Assembly: GCA_902493585.1 (NCBI GenBank)
Contig: CABUPZ010000001.1
Span: 35,436 to 99,435, forward strand
Direction: 5' to 3'
DNA length: 64,000 bases
Origin: an uncultured Fusicatenibacter sp.
GTDB taxonomy: Bacteria > Bacillota > Clostridia > Lachnospirales > Lachnospiraceae
Within the stretch, counting starts at the first letter, position 1, and each line of letters starts with the position of its first letter. Position numbers and translations under genes: made by a program. Below the pieces are notes generated by a model. That model saw nothing but the letters and a program-made list of their open reading frames with translations, did not search any database and was not told where the DNA came from. Below are positions 8,285 through 15,950 of this stretch, in pieces.

Positions 8285-8662
8285 TCAAACACGATCTGCA
8301 AGTGAAGCTGCAGCCATTCCCAAAACCACCCCAGTCATACATACCAGCACACTTACCGCCGCATATCCAACTCCCAGAAACAACTTTCCTTTTTCCAACA
8401 GCTGAACGGTTTCCAATGAAAACGTGGAAAATGTCGTAAACCCTCCGCAGAAACCGGTTTTCAAAAACAAGACCATCCTCGGAGATTCCGACCATCGGTT
8501 CGCTGCCAGTCCTACGATCAATCCGATCAAAAACGCTCCTGCCAGATTGGTGACAAATGTCATCACCGGAAAATCCACTTTCACCGGAACCAGACTGAGC
8601 AGGTACCTGCACACCGCGCCTGCCGCACCTCCTGCCGCCACCAGTACTATTTTCTCTATCAA
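8285..8662 (-). CDS. crcB: Fluoride efflux channel CrcB/Fluc
   Basis: A 125-residue, four-helix membrane protein of the CrcB/Fluc family. The signatures GGAAGAVCRYLLS, PVMTFVTNLAGAFLIGL and GFCGGFTTFSTFSLE are present; the last includes the conserved Phe/Thr/Ser residues of the fluoride pore. Dual-topology dimers export fluoride. The start is a TTG at 8662 (decoding as MIEKIVLVA), ten bases after AAAGGAG; upstream in-frame codons overlap the terminator hairpin. No fluoride riboswitch is recognisable upstream. Confidence 0.92.
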   Translation of the reverse strand: MIEKIVLVAAGGAAGAVCRYLLSLVPVKVDFPVMTFVTNLAGAFLIGLIVGLAANRWSESPRMVLFLKTGFCGGFTTFSTFSLETVQLLEKGKLFLGVGYAAVSVLVCMTGVVLGMAAASLADRV

Positions 8663-8690
8663 TCTACAGACACTCCTTTCCACAGCGAAA

Positions 8691-8751
8691 ACCCCGGAAG
8701 ACATCTGACGGCTGCGCCTTGCCGGCTTCACCGGCAAATGTCTTCCGGGGT
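8691..8751 (-). terminator. Intrinsic terminator of the IclR gene
   Basis: A 14-bp stem (ACCCCGGAAGACAT at 8691-8704 pairing with 8738-8751) encloses a second small hairpin GCCGG/CCGGC. On the minus strand it follows the IclR stop and is followed by TTTTCGC; on the plus strand it is followed by CTGCTTTTT, so it may work both ways. Confidence 0.75.
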
Positions 8752-8758
8752 CTGCTTT

Positions 8759-9622
8759 TTACTGAATCACCCGGGCGATCTCTTCTTTCATTTTCAGTAC
8801 ATAATATGCCAGTCCCTCCACCCGGTTATCATCCATCCGGCTCACCGGGGCGGAAATACTGAACGCATATTTGGGACGTCCCTTGTAGTCCGTCACACCT
8901 GCCGCAATACAGCGGACACCCAGTTCATTCTCCTCATTGTCCAGAGCGTAGCCCTTTTCCCGAACCTCCTCCAGAGCCTTCAGGTACTCATCACAGTCTA
9001 CGATCGTATGAGGTGTCAACGCATGGATCGAACTCTTCGCCCACATTTTGCGCACCTGCTCCTCGGTCATCTGTGCCGCCATGGTCTTGCCCACGCCCGA
9101 ACAGTACAGAGGGATCCTGCTGCCCACCTTGGATACCATGCGCACAGAATTCTGATCCGATTCCACCTTATCGATATAAACCGCATAATTTCCATCCTTC
9201 TGGACAAAATGCACGGTCTCTCCGGTCTGGCGCATCAGCTTTTTCAGATAAGGCCGCACGATCTCGATCACATCCACATGAGCAAGCAGCTGATTGGACA
9301 ATTCCAAAAGCTTAAAGGTGAGACTGTACTTGCCCGTCTCCAGATCCTGTCGCGCGTATCCCATATAGATCAGGGAATTCAGCAGCCGGTGAACGGTACT
9401 CTTATGAAGTTCCAGCTGATTGGACAATTCAATCAGCCCCATTGGCCCTTTCTGTGCCAGCGTTTCCATCGTGAGAAACAGCCGGTCCGCCACCTGGATC
9501 GGATTTTTTTCTTCCCGGATCTCTTCCCTGGTTTCCTCTCCCGCCGCTGCTCCGGTCCCGCTCAGGATCTCTTTTTCGACCTTTTTTCTGGTCGATTCTT
9601 TGTTATTCTGTTCCGTATTCAT
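8759..9622 (-). CDS. IclR family transcriptional regulator, KdgR-like
   Basis: A 287-residue IclR-family regulator. A charged N-terminal extension (residues 1-38) precedes the winged helix (about 40-95: VADRLFLTMETLAQKGPMGLIELSNQLELHKSTVHRLLNSL) and the ligand-binding domain (about 105-285, with GETVHFVQKDGNYAVYIDKVES and RCIAAGVTDYKGRPKYAFSISAPVSRM). It is divergent from the KDPG aldolase and KDG kinase genes, so a KdgR-type role with a 2-keto-3-deoxy sugar acid as ligand is the natural inference. Similar half-sites occur just downstream of its own promoter and in the aldolase promoter region. Confidence 0.9.
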   Translation of the reverse strand: MNTEQNNKESTRKKVEKEILSGTGAAAGEETREEIREEKNPIQVADRLFLTMETLAQKGPMGLIELSNQLELHKSTVHRLLNSLIYMGYARQDLETGKYSLTFKLLELSNQLLAHVDVIEIVRPYLKKLMRQTGETVHFVQKDGNYAVYIDKVESDQNSVRMVSKVGSRIPLYCSGVGKTMAAQMTEEQVRKMWAKSSIHALTPHTIVDCDEYLKALEEVREKGYALDNEENELGVRCIAAGVTDYKGRPKYAFSISAPVSRMDDNRVEGLAYYVLKMKEEIARVIQ

Positions 9623-9638
9623 TCTTCCACGCTTTCCC

Positions 9639-9657
9639 GTGAATCACATCGTTCCAT
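9639..9657. promoter_or_regulatory. Putative IclR/KdgR operator at the iclR promoter
   Basis: GTGAA-N7-GTTCCAT lies at about +1 to +19 of the IclR transcript, in position for autoregulation. The same end-words, GTGAA and GTTCCAT, occur with a 5-base gap downstream of the aldolase promoter at 10048-10064. Shared motif seen; function inferred. Confidence 0.4.
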
Positions 9658-9663
9658 ACACGC

Positions 9664-9692
9664 ATTTTAACACACCAAAAATTTTCTGACAA
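9664..9692 (-). promoter_or_regulatory. Promoter of the IclR gene
   Basis: On the minus strand, TTGTCA (9692-9687), a 17-base spacer and TAAAAT (9669-9664). Confidence 0.65.
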
Positions 9693-9998
9693 GAGGGGAG
9701 GGACGGGGAAGCCGGGGGAGAACGGCAGGGGCGGCGTGTTGGAAAATGGTTGTCCTAATTACAGAAACATTCCGAACATGCTGTTTATGATAACCTAATA
9801 ATGGCAAAAAATATGCAGCACGAATATATCTACAACCTGCGTATTTTCCATATCGTCTGGGAATAACTTTTTTGAATATGTTTTCTGAAAAACATCTATC
9901 ACACATGGAAACACTCAACACCGCAGCATATCCCCAACCACACACGCGCCCTCACCCTACCGCGGCGCCTCCGTCCCCTAAAAAGTTTTATTTTTTGC
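9693..9998. other. Intergenic region between IclR and aldolase promoters
   Basis: About 300 bases with mixed composition: a G-rich stretch (9693-9740), an A+T-rich middle and a C-rich end (9935-9980). No convincing gene, known RNA fold or strong hairpin was seen. A 92-codon minus-strand frame here has no ribosome binding site and looks like chance. Confidence 0.4.
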
Positions 9999-10026
9999 TT
10001 GACTTTTGGGGGTATGGCGGTATAAT
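9999..10026 (+). promoter_or_regulatory. Promoter of the KDPG aldolase-KDG kinase operon
   Basis: TTGACT at 9999-10004, a 16-base spacer and a consensus TATAAT at 10021-10026. The leader to the aldolase ATG is about 80 bases. Confidence 0.8.
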
Positions 10027-10047
10027 GAAATCATAAAGTATTACATC

Positions 10048-10075
10048 GTGAAACTTAGTTCCATATTGTGAAACT
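10048..10075. promoter_or_regulatory. Putative KdgR operator downstream of the aldolase promoter
   Basis: GTGAA-N5-GTTCCAT at 10048-10064, an imperfect palindrome matching the site at the IclR promoter. GTGAAACT also recurs as a direct repeat 20 bases apart (10048 and 10068), roughly two helical turns. Its position after the start of transcription would suit a roadblock repressor. The assignment to the adjacent IclR protein is inferred. Confidence 0.4.
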
Positions 10076-10115
10076 CGAAAAACTTTAAATCCAAGAAGAA
10101 AAGGAGAAAAGAATC

Positions 10116-11075
10116 ATGAATGCCGTATTAGAAGAAATTCAGAAAATTGGTATCGTACCAGTCGTAGTTCTGGACAAGCCGGAAGACGCTGAGCCGCTGG
10201 CAAAAGCTCTTTGCGAAGGAGGACTTCCGTGTGCGGAGGTTACTTTCCGTACCGCTGCTGCTGAGGAATCCATCCGTATCATGTCCGAGAAATTCCCGAA
10301 CATGCTGGTTGGCGCAGGTACTGTTCTGACCACAGAGCAGGTTGACCGTGCAGTGAATGCAGGCGCTAAATTCATCGTAAGCCCGGGCCTGAATCCGGAA
10401 GTTGTAAAATACTGTGTGGACAAGAACATCCCGGTAACTCCTGGTACCTGCAACCCGAGCGATATCGAGACCGCTATTTCCCTGGGCCTGGATGTTGTTA
10501 AATTCTTCCCGGCTGAGGCTGCAGGCGGACTGGCTATGATCAAAGCAATGGCTGCTCCGTATGTAAATATGAAATTTATGCCGACCGGCGGTATCAACGC
10601 AAAGAACGTAAACGAGTACCTGGCATTTGACAAGATCATCGCATGCGGCGGAAGCTGGATGGTAAACAAAGCTCTGGTAAATGCCGGCGAGTTTGACAAG
10701 ATCAAAGAGATGACCACAGAGGCTGTCCGCACAATGCTTGGCTTCGAGATCGTTCACATCGGAATCAACTCCGAGGACGAGGCTGAGGCTGAAAAAACTG
10801 CTTCTGCTTTCGACGGTCTGTTCGGATGGGCGAAAGATGAGCACACCAAATCCGTATTTGCAGGAAAACAGATTGAGGTTATGAAATCCAAAGTGCGCGG
10901 AACTCACGGACACATCGGAGTAGGAACCAACAGCGTTCTCCGTGCAAAACATTTCCTGGAGTCTCAGGGATACAAATTTGATGAAAGCACAGCTACCTAC
11001 AAAAACGGCAAGCTGAACTTCATCTATCTGCAGGATGAGATCGGCGGTTTCGCAGTTCATCTGGTAAATAAATAA
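10116..11075 (+). CDS. eda: KDPG/KHG aldolase fused to a C-terminal VOC-like domain
   Basis: Residues 1 to about 208 are a class I 2-keto-3-deoxy-6-phosphogluconate/4-hydroxy-2-oxoglutarate aldolase. Glu41 and Arg45 (AEVTFRT) and the Schiff-base Lys129 (DVVKFFPAE) match the E. coli Eda residues Glu45, Arg49 and Lys133. Residues about 210-319 (FEIVHIGINSEDEAEAEKTA, HGHIGVGTNSVLRAKHFLESQGY, FIYLQDEIGGFAVHLV) look like one vicinal-oxygen-chelate (glyoxalase) module. Ordinary Eda is about 205-215 residues. The enzyme splits KDPG into pyruvate and glyceraldehyde 3-phosphate. The gene has a strong AAGGAG site and precedes the KDG kinase by 62 bases. What the added domain does is unknown. Confidence 0.92.
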   Translation: MNAVLEEIQKIGIVPVVVLDKPEDAEPLAKALCEGGLPCAEVTFRTAAAEESIRIMSEKFPNMLVGAGTVLTTEQVDRAVNAGAKFIVSPGLNPEVVKYCVDKNIPVTPGTCNPSDIETAISLGLDVVKFFPAEAAGGLAMIKAMAAPYVNMKFMPTGGINAKNVNEYLAFDKIIACGGSWMVNKALVNAGEFDKIKEMTTEAVRTMLGFEIVHIGINSEDEAEAEKTASAFDGLFGWAKDEHTKSVFAGKQIEVMKSKVRGTHGHIGVGTNSVLRAKHFLESQGYKFDESTATYKNGKLNFIYLQDEIGGFAVHLVNK

Positions 11076-11137
11076 AACACAGCATATTGCTGATCATTCT
11101 TTATCATTAGTAAAAACCACAAAAGGAGAAACAAATC

Positions 11138-12163
11138 ATGGCAAAGAAAGTAGTTACATTTGGTGAAATCATGTTAAGACTGGCACCGGAAGGATATTAC
11201 CGTTTTGTACAGGCGGATACCTACGGTGCAACCTATGGCGGCGGCGAAGCAAACGTATCTGTTTCCCTGGCTAACTACGGATTCGATTCTTACTTTGTAA
11301 CAAAACTTCCAAAACACGAAATCGGACAGGCTGGTGTAAACTCCCTGCGCAGATATGGTGTAAATACCGATTATATTGCCCGCGGCGGTGACCGTGTAGG
11401 TATCTATTTCCTGGAGAAAGGTGCTTCCCAGAGACCTTCCAAGGTTATCTATGACCGTGCAGGTTCTTCTATCGCTACTGCTGATGCATCTGACTTCAAC
11501 TGGAAAGAGATCTTCGAGGGCGCTGAGTGGTTCCACTTCACAGGCATCACTCCGGCTCTGGGCGACAACGTAGCAGCAATCTGTCTGGAAGCCTGCAAGG
11601 CTGCAAAAGAAGCCGGCGTTAAGATCTCCTGCGACCTGAACTACAGAAACAAACTGTGGAGCAAAGAAAAAGCCGGCCAGGTAATGGGCGAACTTTGCAA
11701 ATACGTTGACGTATGTATCGCAAACGAGGAAGACGCTGCAGATGTATTCGGCATCAAAGCTTCCAACACAGACGTAACTGCAGGTGAGATCAACCGTGAA
11801 GGTTACAAAGAGGTTGCAAAACAGCTGGCTGACCGTTTCGGATTTGAGAAAGTCTGCATCACTCTGCGCGAGTCTCTGTCTGCAAACGACAACAACTGGT
11901 CCGGTATGCTGTATGATGGAAATGACTTCTACTTCAGCAAGAAATACAAAATGCACATCGTTGACCGCGTAGGCGGCGGCGACAGCTTCGGCGGCGGACT
12001 GATCGCAGCTACTTTAAACGGATATGATTCTCAGGGAATCATCGAGTTCGCAGTTGCTGCATCCTGTCTGAAACACTCCATCGAAGGCGACTACAACATG
12101 GTTACCATGGATGAGGTTGCGAAACTGGCCGGCGGAGACGGATCCGGACGTGTTCAGAGATAA
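11138..12163 (+). CDS. kdgK: 2-keto-3-deoxygluconate kinase (PfkB family)
   Basis: A 341-residue PfkB-family sugar kinase. It starts VVTFGEIMLRLAPEGYYRFVQAD with GGGEANVSVSLANYG (substrate-binding Gly motif) and has the C-terminal anion-hole/catalytic motif DRVGGGDSFGGGL, where the usual form is DTxGAGDxF. Together with the aldolase just upstream it would phosphorylate 2-keto-3-deoxygluconate to KDPG. AAAGGAG precedes the ATG. The neighbouring IclR gene supports a KdgR-controlled hexuronate or ketogluconate pathway. Substrate is inferred from context. Confidence 0.9.
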   Translation: MAKKVVTFGEIMLRLAPEGYYRFVQADTYGATYGGGEANVSVSLANYGFDSYFVTKLPKHEIGQAGVNSLRRYGVNTDYIARGGDRVGIYFLEKGASQRPSKVIYDRAGSSIATADASDFNWKEIFEGAEWFHFTGITPALGDNVAAICLEACKAAKEAGVKISCDLNYRNKLWSKEKAGQVMGELCKYVDVCIANEEDAADVFGIKASNTDVTAGEINREGYKEVAKQLADRFGFEKVCITLRESLSANDNNWSGMLYDGNDFYFSKKYKMHIVDRVGGGDSFGGGLIAATLNGYDSQGIIEFAVAASCLKHSIEGDYNMVTMDEVAKLAGGDGSGRVQR

Positions 12164-12275
12164 TTTCTGCACAGGATAAGATCTTCACAATTATATATTA
12201 CCATCTCAGTGAGACCGGCAGCTCCAACTGCCAGGAGAGGCTGACTCACTTTCACACACAATGATTTGATTATAG

Positions 12276-12303
12276 TTGGGGCACTGCTTTTGCAGTGCCC
12301 CAA
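12276..12303 (+). terminator. Intrinsic terminator between the two sugar kinases
   Basis: A 12-bp perfect stem (TTGGGGCACTGC with its complement) and a TTTT loop, followed by TCCTTTTTT. It ends the aldolase-kdgK transcript and stands 24 bases before the next kinase start, so the second kinase depends on read-through or an unseen promoter. Confidence 0.88.
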
Positions 12304-12327
12304 TCCTTTTTTGAACGGAGGATGTTT

Positions 12328-13404
12328 ATGACTTCTGCAAACAACACAAAACAGAAAATTTCCCCCATGACTGCCGAAAATAACGAACGGGATTTCGATC
12401 TCCTTGCCCTCGGCGAAGTACTACTCCGCCTCTCACCGCCGGTCAATGAACGGCTGGTGCGCGGCGAGACTCTGGAAAAAACTGCAGGCGGCGCGGAACT
12501 GAATGTCGTTTCCGGTGTTTCTCTTCTCGGGCTTCACACAGGCATTATCTCCAAGCTCCCCTCCAACGATCTGGGAACCTATGTAAAAAACCGTATTCGT
12601 TTCCTGGGCGTTTCCGATGACTATCTGGTATATGACGCAGACAAAAATGCCCGCCTCGGCGTTTACTACTACGAAGGCGGTGCTTATCCGAGAAAGCCAC
12701 ATATCGTCTATGACCGCGCACATACCACGTTCCAGGAGATCCATATCAGCGATTATGATGAAAAAATGTTCTCCTCCACCCGCTGTTTCCACACCAGCGG
12801 CATCACCCTTGCGCTCAGTCCGAATACAAGGGAAACCGCCATTGAAATGATCAAGCGTTTCAAGGAACAGGGAACCCTGATCTCCTTCGATGTCAATTTC
12901 CGCGGCAATCTCTGGAGCGGAGACGAGGCGCGTGAATGCATCAAGAAGATCCTTCCCTACGTGGATATCTTCTTCTGTTCAGAAGATACTGCCCGTCTGA
13001 CCTTCCTGAAAGAAGGAAGCGCACAGGAAATCATGAAAAGCTTTACCGAAGAATACCCGATCTCCATCGTCGCCTCCACACAGAGGATCGTACACAGCCC
13101 GAAGATTCATACTTTCGGTTCCGTGATCTACAGCTCCGCGGATGATACCTTCTACGAAGAAGAACCGTATCACCATATCGAAGTCGTAGACCGCATCGGC
13201 TCCGGAGACGCTTATGTTTCCGGTGTTCTGTACAGCCTTCTGGCAAATCCCGGCGACTATGCAAAGGCACTGTCCTACGGAAACGCCACCGGCTCCGTAA
13301 AAAATACGATCCCAGGCGATCTTCCTTCCTGCGACAGGAAAGAAATCGATTCTATTATCCGCGAACATCACACAACCGGACGCCATTCCGAAATGGAGCG
13401 CTGA
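12328..13404 (+). CDS. Second PfkB-family sugar kinase (KDG kinase-like)
   Basis: A 358-residue kinase related to the upstream KdgK but clearly divergent. It shows LLALGEVLLRLSPPVNERLVRGE, AGGAELNVVSGVSLLG, ISFDVNFRGNLWS and the catalytic motif DRIGSGDAYVSGVLYSLL. A 20-residue polar extension precedes the kinase fold. Start: the ATG at 12328 has GGAGG six bases upstream; ATGs at 12322 and before would overlap it. The gene lies directly behind a strong terminator. Its substrate may be 2-keto-3-deoxygluconate or a related ketose; the sequence does not settle this. Confidence 0.85.
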   Translation: MTSANNTKQKISPMTAENNERDFDLLALGEVLLRLSPPVNERLVRGETLEKTAGGAELNVVSGVSLLGLHTGIISKLPSNDLGTYVKNRIRFLGVSDDYLVYDADKNARLGVYYYEGGAYPRKPHIVYDRAHTTFQEIHISDYDEKMFSSTRCFHTSGITLALSPNTRETAIEMIKRFKEQGTLISFDVNFRGNLWSGDEARECIKKILPYVDIFFCSEDTARLTFLKEGSAQEIMKSFTEEYPISIVASTQRIVHSPKIHTFGSVIYSSADDTFYEEEPYHHIEVVDRIGSGDAYVSGVLYSLLANPGDYAKALSYGNATGSVKNTIPGDLPSCDRKEIDSIIREHHTTGRHSEMER

Positions 13405-13410
13405 TACACA

Positions 13411-13453
13411 CAAAAGATCCCGGTCAGGAAATCACTCCTGCCGGGATCTTTTG
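13411..13453 (+). terminator. Intrinsic terminator after the second kinase
   Basis: A long stem (CAAAAGATCCCGG and CAGGA with TCCTG and CCGGGATCTTTTG). The plus strand ends in TTTTGTT and the minus strand reads CTTTTG, so it may serve the convergent small gene at 13494 as well. Confidence 0.8.
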
Positions 13454-13493
13454 TTATGGAAGTTTTGATGAAAAATGATGTATGATTACAGCC

Positions 13494-13841
13494 CTATTTC
13501 AGAACCTTCATGTTATATTTACCGCCCTGCATAAATCCTGAGGTCCGGGAAGAAACTTTTTCTGCGGTACGCTGCTCTGTCTTCCAGTCTCCGCCGCCGG
13601 TTTCCAATGAAACTTTACAGCTTCCAAAAAGCTTTTCACACAATTGATTTTTTCCATCTTGCAGTGCATCACAGCCGTTTACCAGCAGTTCACACATCCT
13701 CAGATATGCGCCTGAAAGCAGGTTGTACAGCCGATGCAGCGGATGTTTGCTGTAATCGTCACTCCTGAACGCCCATACAATTCCAGCGCTCAATACCAGA
13801 ATACAACCAATCAGTAATACCGTGTCTATTACATACAACAT
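13494..13841 (-). CDS. Small membrane-anchored hypothetical protein
   Basis: 115 residues, not recognised. An N-terminal hydrophobic helix (LYVIDTVLLIGCILVLSAGIVWAF) is followed by a soluble part with four Cys and a Gly-rich, basic tail ending NMKVLK. GAAAGGGG precedes the ATG by eight bases. It is flanked by a kinase terminator on one side and a very A+T-rich stretch on the other, and looks like a single-gene unit. Topology suggests a single-pass protein with most of its length in the cytoplasm. Confidence 0.5.
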   Translation of the reverse strand: MLYVIDTVLLIGCILVLSAGIVWAFRSDDYSKHPLHRLYNLLSGAYLRMCELLVNGCDALQDGKNQLCEKLFGSCKVSLETGGGDWKTEQRTAEKVSSRTSGFMQGGKYNMKVLK

Positions 13842-14029
13842 AGGCTCAACCCCTTTCTTCTCTTCTTTCTTTTATCTTATCTCACTTCTTTTTATTCGTC
13901 AATAATTATTTTGATTTTTTATGATTTTATTCTATTTATTTTGATTTTTATTCCTGTAAATTTTTATAATTTTATTATTATTCATGTTTTAATATTTTTT
14001 CAGATTTTTTAAGCTTTTATTTTCTCTTA

Positions 14030-14131
14030 GAGCGTGTTTAAAATAGAAAAACCTGGGGCATGTACAAAACTTCCTCCCTGCAATCGATATCCTTCTCTCT
14101 GCAGAAAGCAGTTTGCAAACACGCCCCAGGA
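14030..14131. repeat. Repeat family A copy (GAGCGTGTTT element)
   Basis: Starts AGAGCGTGTTTAAAAT and ends TTTGCAAACACGCCCCAGG. An additional inverted pair, CCTGGGGCATGT and ACACGCCCCAGG, bounds about 65 bases. It shares the word GAGCGTGTTT with elements at 24231, 45180 and 53010. It lies at the right edge of an A+T-rich stretch (13860-14025) with no gene. Confidence 0.55.
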
Positions 14132-14134
14132 GCC

Positions 14135-14398
14135 TTATCCCTCTACAATCAGATATTTTCCGTCGGGAAGGCGGAACACCTCGCTCTGCTCTTCCAGTTC
14201 CTTATCACTCAAACCTTCCACATCCAGGCCTTCCTCTTCCAGAAACTCTCTCGCTTCCTTCAGAGAATCCACAACGACTGCCAGGCAATCCTCCAGAAAA
14301 GCTTCCGCCTCCTCAAAAGTTTCCGCCACCGGTTCTTCAAATAGCTGTTCCTGATTTTTCAGAAAAGTCAGGACATATTCTTCCTTGTAAGTCTCCAT
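14135..14398 (-). CDS. Small acidic hypothetical protein
   Basis: 87 residues, strongly acidic (FEEPVAETFEEAEAFLEDCLAVVVDSLKEAREFLEEEGLDVEGLSDKELEEQSEVF), ending in a short beta-like segment FRLPDGKYLIVEG. No membrane segment. AGGAGGAG lies seven bases before the ATG, which makes translation likely. Not recognised as a known family. It follows the HAD phosphatase gene on the same strand by 60 bases and may be cotranscribed with it. Confidence 0.6.
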   Translation of the reverse strand: METYKEEYVLTFLKNQEQLFEEPVAETFEEAEAFLEDCLAVVVDSLKEAREFLEEEGLDVEGLSDKELEEQSEVFRLPDGKYLIVEG

Positions 14399-14457
14399 TT
14401 TTTTCTCCTCCTGTTTGGTTTATTCCCGCGGGCAACGATCCAAGCGGACATGCTGTG

Positions 14458-15159
14458 CTACATACAAGTCTGATGCCCCGCAGCTTGCTGCGGGGTTTTT
14501 GACTTCTCGTGGATCAGCTGCAGGATTTCTTCCGGAGCGTCGATCAACGCCATCGCATGATTTTCGATCAGCTCCTGTCTCGTGCGAAATCCCCACGTCA
14601 CCCCTACGGTGAACATCCCCGCAGCTCTTCCGGTCTGCATATCTGTGTTGGTATCGCCAAAATACATACATTCCTCCGGCAGGACCTTCAGTTCCTCTGC
14701 AATCCTGAGTGCCCCGTCCGGCGCCGGTTTTCTCGGAATCTCCCGGGTCTGTCCCTGAATCCGGTCGAAAATCTCCTTGCCGTAAATGGCCTCCGTCACA
14801 TAGATTGCCTCCTCATGAGGCTTATTGGAACAAACCGCAAGGAAGATTCCCTGCTCCTTCAGTTTCTGCAGCGTCTCCGGCATTCCGGAAAACGGCCGCA
14901 CATGGTACATTGGATCCTGTGCAAAATATTTCCGGATCAATGGAATTCCCTCTTCCCAACGTGTCCCCTGGCGGTCACCAGCGTCAAAAAGCGCCCGTTT
15001 CAGCGTCTGGTCAATCCCGTCGCCGGCATAATAATTATACGCTTCCACCGGCTGCGGCTTTAAATGAAATTCTTCCAGCACCATATTGCCGGCACGTGCT
15101 ATGGATGCTACGGTGTCTGCGATGGTGCCGTCCAGGTCAAAAATACAAGCTTTTATCAT
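14458..15159 (-). CDS. HAD family hydrolase, phosphoglycolate phosphatase-like
   Basis: A 233-residue HAD phosphatase with the nucleophile motif FDLDGTIADT near residue 7, motif II LAVCSNKP, a Lys before PAPDGALRIAEEL and motif IV YFGDTNTDMQTGRAAGM. These fit Gph/PGP-type enzymes that remove phosphate from 2-phosphoglycolate or similar small molecules. The last about 14 residues (KTPQQAAGHQTCM) are encoded by a GC-rich palindrome and look like an added tail. Confidence 0.9.
   Translation of the reverse strand: MIKACIFDLDGTIADTVASIARAGNMVLEEFHLKPQPVEAYNYYAGDGIDQTLKRALFDAGDRQGTRWEEGIPLIRKYFAQDPMYHVRPFSGMPETLQKLKEQGIFLAVCSNKPHEEAIYVTEAIYGKEIFDRIQGQTREIPRKPAPDGALRIAEELKVLPEECMYFGDTNTDMQTGRAAGMFTVGVTWGFRTRQELIENHAMALIDAPEEILQLIHEKSKTPQQAAGHQTCM
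14474..14502 (+). repeat. GC palindrome with T-run inside the HAD gene 3' end
   Basis: CCCCGCAGC-TT-GCTGCGGGG followed by TTTTT on the plus strand has the form of a plus-strand terminator, yet no plus-strand gene ends here. It supplies the last codons of the HAD gene. It may be an inserted palindromic unit. Confidence 0.5.
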
Positions 15160-15474
15160 AGATTTACACCTCTTTCAGTTATTCTTCCTGCTGCGTTTTA
15201 CAGCGGATATCCTTTCGCCGGATACCTGCCGTTCTTCTTCATTATAGAATAACCGTCAGATCCATGCAAGAGAAACTCCTGTAACATTTCCGTTGGCTGA
15301 ACGGTTACAAACTCTTTTTTAATTAACCCTTTCCTTTTTGCCTGAAAAGTATTACAATAGATGCATAATGAGTAAACGCAGTTCTTCTGCGTTATAGCGG
15401 CTGTATCAGATTGCCGCGGCCGTCTGACGAACCGTGACGGAACCGCAGCGAAACAGACGCTGAAAGGAGACATT
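15160..15474. other. Intergenic region with family B repeat and a leader
   Basis: Holds a partial family B repeat (CCGTTGGCTGAACGGTTAC at 15289-15307) and a possible -10 box TACAAT at 15353-15358 with a weak TTTCCT -35, upstream of the small plus-strand gene at 15475. The segment 15385-15450 is G+C-rich and may fold (CGGCTG and GCGGCCG words) but no known RNA is recognised. Confidence 0.4.
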
Positions 15475-15753
15475 ATGGCAAAAAAAATTGCAAAAACTCT
15501 TTGCGGTCTGACGGTTGTGATGGCTGCGGTTGGCGGTGTACTCGCATATTTGAAGATCAGGGATCAGAAAGACTCTCTGGATGAGGATTTTGATGATTTT
15601 ACCGATGAGTTCGAAGATCAGGATTCCTCCCCGGAGCGCACCTACACAACGCTGTCCAAGACTACCAAACCGGAAGAGGACGAGTCCGAAGAGACGAACG
15701 TTTCCGACCAACCCATGGAAGACGGAAAAACCTCTCAGTCTGAGGAAAAATAG
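15475..15753 (+). CDS. Small membrane-anchored acidic hypothetical protein
   Basis: 92 residues. A basic start (MAKKIAKTLCG) leads into a single hydrophobic helix (LTVVMAAVGGVLAYLKI), then a very acidic, Ser/Thr-rich tail (DEDFDDFTDEFEDQD and SEETNVSDQPMEDGKTSQSEEK). AAAGGAG precedes the ATG by seven bases. Not recognised. The topology suggests a short single-pass protein with a disordered tail. It stands alone with a terminator hairpin downstream. Confidence 0.6.
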   Translation: MAKKIAKTLCGLTVVMAAVGGVLAYLKIRDQKDSLDEDFDDFTDEFEDQDSSPERTYTTLSKTTKPEEDESEETNVSDQPMEDGKTSQSEEK

Positions 15754-15813
15754 TGCCGCTGAAGCAGCAGCAAAGGCAGCATTACCGCCGGATGATTTCC
15801 AGGCCGGAAGCAA

Positions 15814-15884
15814 AAGAGGCTGTCAGAAAACGAAATGGATCCATCGTTTCCAAAGGATCGTTTTGCTTTCTGACAGTCTCTTTC
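15814..15884. terminator. Terminator between the small gene and the MocR gene
   Basis: AGAGGCTGTCAGAAA pairs with TTTCTGACAGTCTCT (one wobble) around a 40-base loop that includes a second inverted pair, GGATCC-like. T-runs flank both sides, so it can serve both converging genes. Confidence 0.7.
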
Positions 15885-15950
15885 TTTCCGCACAGCCTGC
15901 AGCGCATCCTCTTCAGACGGCAGGATAGCTTCTCCAGACATCTATGATTT

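Noticed and set aside
8663..8758. A fluoride riboswitch before crcB
   Set aside because: The conserved crcB-motif words were not found; the stretch is mainly the IclR terminator hairpin.
9667..9945. A 92-codon minus-strand frame in the IclR-aldolase spacer
   Set aside because: No ribosome binding site, unusual composition, overlaps the IclR promoter.
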